Part shown: positions 19,512-21,787 of the stretch, in pieces
How the letters are laid out: each line of letters opens with the position of its first letter
Position numbering within the stretch: position 1 is the stretch's first letter
Assembly (NCBI GenBank): GCA_902494945.1
Contig: CABUVF010000011.1
Span: forward strand, 1-21,787
DNA from: an uncultured Collinsella sp.
GTDB taxonomy: Bacteria > Actinomycetota > Coriobacteriia > Coriobacteriales > Coriobacteriaceae
DNA: 21,787 nt
Direction of reading: 5' to 3'
Notes under the pieces: model-generated
Told to the model about the DNA's origin: nothing
Seen by the model: only the letters and a program-made list of their open reading frames with translations
The model's database searches: none
Translations under genes and position numbers: made by a program

Positions 19512-20963
19512 GTGGCAGGCTGGAATCTAACCGGCAACGCCGTTTCCGCCGAGTTCGACGGATCGGACGAGCAGGAGCGCAAAGAGCTCAGCGTGAGCCA
19601 AGCGGTGGAGATCGCCGCCGGCGCGCTCGATGCCATTCCGCAGCTGAGCGTTTTGGGTGAGGTCACTGGTTTCCGCGGCCCCAATGCCCGAAGCGGCCAC
19701 TGCTACTTCCAAATCAAGGACGACTCGGCGGCCGTCGACTGCATCATTTGGAAGGGCGCCTATCTCAAGCGCACCTTCGATTTGCGCGATGGCATGCAGG
19801 TGAGCTTTAAGGGTAGCTTCAATCTCTACAAGCCTACGGGTCGCATGAGCTTCGTCGCCCGCTCGTTCTCGCTGGCGGGGGAGGGTTTGCTGCGTCAGCA
19901 GGTGGCTCAGTTGGCTGAAAAATTGCGTCGCGAGGGCCTGATGGACGAGGCGCGCAAACGTCGCGTCCCAGTGTTTTGCTCGCGCGTGGCAGTCGTCACC
20001 TCGCTTTCGGGCGCCGTCATCGATGACGTCAAGCGCACACTGCGCCGTCGCAACCCGCTTGTCGAGCTTGTTTGCGTGGGTGCCAAGGTGCAGGGCGAGG
20101 GTGCGCCGGCAGAGCTTATTGAAGGCTTGCGCCGCGCCGCCGCCATTACGCCGGTGCCCGATTGCATTTTGCTCGTGCGTGGCGGTGGCTCCTTCGAAGA
20201 CCTTATGACATTTAACGACGAAGGGCTCGCCCGTGCGGTGGCGGCCTGTCCCGTGCCCGTGGTGACGGGCATTGGGCATGAGCCCGATACCTCGATCTGC
20301 GACATGGTAAGCGACCGTCGCGCCTCCACGCCCACGGCGGCGGCCGAATCGGTGGCGCCGGCTATGACGGAGTTGGCCGATGTGCTCGGGGCGCGCCATC
20401 AGCGTCTGGGTGCCGCGATGGCATCGATGATTGGGCCGGCCCAGGTCGACCTGGAGATGCTCGATCAGCGCGGTCGCCGCGCCTGGGATACCTATACGGC
20501 CCGTCTGGGCGATGCGCTCGATGCAGCCGCGTACCGCCCGTGCCTCAACGACCCAACGTTTATGGTCGAGCGTCGCGAGTCCGAGCTTGCCCTGACGGCC
20601 GATCGTCTGTCCGGCGCCATAACGCGTTCGGTTGGGACCTTCCGCTCCAACTTCGAGCGTTTGCCCGAGCGCTTGGTCGCAAGCACCTCGGGGCTCGATG
20701 GCAAGCGCCATGCGATCACGCTTGCGAATTCCCGTCTGGAGCATCAGGGACGTACGATGCTCAATAAACCCGCGTCCGACCTGGGCCGTGCGGCAGCCTC
20801 GCTCGATGCCCTGTCGCCGCTCAAGGTGCTTGCCCGCGGCTATTCCATCGCGTACAGCGATGATGGTGTGGCTACAAGTGCCCAGACCTTTAAGCCTGGC
20901 GACGCCATTCGCGTGCGCATGGCGGACGGCAACGTGTCGGCAACCGTCAACGCGGTCGAGTAG
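19512..20963 (+). CDS. xseA: Exodeoxyribonuclease VII large subunit
   Basis: The protein has the family order: an N-terminal OB-fold nucleic-acid-binding domain (LSVSQAVEIAAG, then LGEVTGFRGPNARSGHCYFQ) and a central catalytic domain (VAVVTSLSGAVIDDVKRTL). Then come ILLVRGGGSFEDLMTFND, VVTGIGHEPDTSICDMVSDR and RASTPTAAAE. A coiled-coil region and the closing LDALSPLKVLARGYSIAY motif complete it. With XseB it degrades single-stranded DNA to oligonucleotides. GTG 19512 has AAAGGGGG 4 nt upstream and is my choice; ATG 19485 and ATG 19494 are in frame and possible. xseB follows after 42 nt, so the two subunits are co-transcribed. Confidence 0.93.
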   Translation: MAGWNLTGNAVSAEFDGSDEQERKELSVSQAVEIAAGALDAIPQLSVLGEVTGFRGPNARSGHCYFQIKDDSAAVDCIIWKGAYLKRTFDLRDGMQVSFKGSFNLYKPTGRMSFVARSFSLAGEGLLRQQVAQLAEKLRREGLMDEARKRRVPVFCSRVAVVTSLSGAVIDDVKRTLRRRNPLVELVCVGAKVQGEGAPAELIEGLRRAAAITPVPDCILLVRGGGSFEDLMTFNDEGLARAVAACPVPVVTGIGHEPDTSICDMVSDRRASTPTAAAESVAPAMTELADVLGARHQRLGAAMASMIGPAQVDLEMLDQRGRRAWDTYTARLGDALDAAAYRPCLNDPTFMVERRESELALTADRLSGAITRSVGTFRSNFERLPERLVASTSGLDGKRHAITLANSRLEHQGRTMLNKPASDLGRAAASLDALSPLKVLARGYSIAYSDDGVATSAQTFKPGDAIRVRMADGNVSATVNAVE

Positions 20964-21005
20964 ACCGCGTTTCACAGTGATAGACCCTTAGGAAAGGAAA
21001 CAGAT

Positions 21006-21272
21006 ATGGCAGAGAAGACCCCGGTCGAGCAGCTTACGTACAAGCAGGCCTCGCAGGAGCTGGAGCTCATCATCCGCAGCTTGGAGTCGGGCGATATGGA
21101 GCTCGAGGAGTCGCTCGAGAGCTATACCCGCGGCGTCGAGCTCCTCAAGAGCCTGCGCACCCGCCTGTCCGATGCCGAGCAGAAGGTCTCGGTGCTCCTT
21201 AAGGACGTCGACGGCAACGACGTGCTCGCCGACGGCGAAGCCGCCAACACCGACGACAGCCTCTCGTTCTAA
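21006..21272 (+). CDS. xseB: Exodeoxyribonuclease VII small subunit
   Basis: This 88-residue protein has the typical XseB core: LTYKQASQELELIIRSLESG, then ELEESLESYTRGVELLKSL and a closing coiled helix. It binds XseA in several copies and is needed for ExoVII activity. ATG 21006 is preceded by AGGAAAGGAAA. The acidic tail after residue 65 is longer than the minimal family core but not unusual. Confidence 0.95.
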   Translation: MAEKTPVEQLTYKQASQELELIIRSLESGDMELEESLESYTRGVELLKSLRTRLSDAEQKVSVLLKDVDGNDVLADGEAANTDDSLSF

Positions 21273-21321
21273 CCATTCCGACCAAATATAATCACCTTGG
21301 TCTGTGAGAAAGGAACCAACC

Positions 21322-21657
21322 ATGTGCGATTGCATCTTCTGCAAAATTGCCAGCCACGAGATCCCCTCGACCGTTGTCTATGAGGACGATCAGGTCATCG
21401 CGTTCGACGACCTTAACCCCCAGGCGCCGGTCCACACGCTCGTGATCCCAAAGAAGCACTACGGCGACATCGCCGACAACGTGCCGGCCGAGACCATGGG
21501 CGCCATGGTTCACGCCATCCAGGAGGTCGCCAAGGCCAAGGGTCTGGAGGACGGTTTCCGCGTCATCTCCAACAAGGGCGTCAATGCCGGCCAGACCGTC
21601 ATGCACTTCCACATGCACGTCCTCGGCGGCAAGAACCTGGGCGAGAACCTCATCTGA
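21322..21657 (+). CDS. HIT-family nucleotide hydrolase (HinT-like)
   Basis: The 111-residue protein starts CDCIFCKIASHEIPS and ends with the histidine triad HFHMHVLGGKNLG (His95, His97, His99). It should hydrolyse purine nucleoside phosphoramidates or aminoacyl-adenylates in the cytosol, as HinT proteins do. Its length matches the family. ATG 21322 has AAAGGA 7 nt upstream; the in-frame GTG 21304 precedes that site and is rejected. The gene follows xseB after 49 nt and may share its transcript. Confidence 0.95.
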   Translation: MCDCIFCKIASHEIPSTVVYEDDQVIAFDDLNPQAPVHTLVIPKKHYGDIADNVPAETMGAMVHAIQEVAKAKGLEDGFRVISNKGVNAGQTVMHFHMHVLGGKNLGENLI

Positions 21658-21698
21658 GGACACGTAGCCCGTCGACTTGGCTGCCTTTGGAGTAATCT

Positions 21699-21787
21699 AT
21701 GCAGCTTTCTCAACTCGAATACCTTCAAGCGGTAGCGAACTATGGCGGCGTGCGCAAAGCAGCTCGCGCCGTTCATGTGAGTCCGCA
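21699..21787 (+). CDS. LysR-type transcriptional regulator, N-terminal part only
   Basis: The last 89 bases encode the start of a LysR winged-helix domain: MQLSQLEYLQAVANYGGV, then RKAARAVHVSP, with the usual helix-turn-helix spacing. The gene is cut by the window end, so effector domain and target are unknown. TTGGAG about 8 nt upstream of ATG 21699 is an acceptable ribosome site. Confidence 0.85.
   Translation, partial: MQLSQLEYLQAVANYGGVRKAARAVHVSP

Noticed and set aside
19527..20975. 482-codon frame on the - strand opposite xseA
   Set aside because: xseA is certain from its motifs. The opposite frame has no ribosome site or family signature.

Overview
The window looks like chromosomal DNA of a high-GC gut actinobacterium of the class Coriobacteriia, most probably Collinsella or a close relative. 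The basis is gene content and style: a fused two-domain ECF ATPase, a C69 dipeptidase with a C-terminal membrane anchor, an xre/Ser-Thr kinase pair, an xseA-xseB-HIT run, AAGGAGG-type ribosome sites and strong G+C bias at third codon positions. The genus call is inference from family knowledge, not from a search.

Layout. Positions 1-262 are a GC-rich non-coding leader. Then on the + strand come an M20D amidohydrolase (263-1450), a higB-higA toxin-antitoxin pair (1552-2146), a small membrane protein, a DUF4352-type lipoprotein whose ribosome site lies inside a 14-bp stem, an HTH regulator and a membrane-anchored Ser/Thr kinase (to 5134). A DUF4143 ATPase (5435-6700) forms an island. It is preceded by four 23-bp tandem repeats and flanked by two diverged copies of the 3' end and terminator of the neighbouring cell-wall hydrolase (6843-7976, - strand). 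A 390-bp divergent regulatory region with overlapping dyads leads into a two-gene + strand module, an ATP-grasp ligase and an Asp/Glu racemase, which plausibly make and attach D-aspartate in peptidoglycan.

The - strand block 10582-14180 is a dedicated ECF transporter. Its order of transcription is leader peptide, TrpP-like S component, fused EcfA-EcfA ATPase, EcfT. The leader encodes a 22-residue peptide with three consecutive Trp codons, followed by a UUCG-loop intrinsic terminator and several mutually exclusive pairings. This is a ribosome-mediated tryptophan attenuator placed in front of a transporter, and it predicts that the substrate is tryptophan or a precursor. It is the most interesting object in the window. 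A 99-nt nested hairpin and a REP-like palindrome separate the S gene from the ATPase gene.

The rest is a C69 dipeptidase (14265-16067, -), a 30-residue membrane protein (16376-16468, -) downstream of a diacylglycerol-kinase-like gene (16478-17395, -), and then + strand housekeeping genes: RNase D, a YugP-like zinc metallopeptidase, xseA, xseB, a HIT hydrolase and the first 29 codons of a LysR-type regulator cut by the window end. No tRNA, rRNA, CRISPR array or intact insertion sequence was seen.
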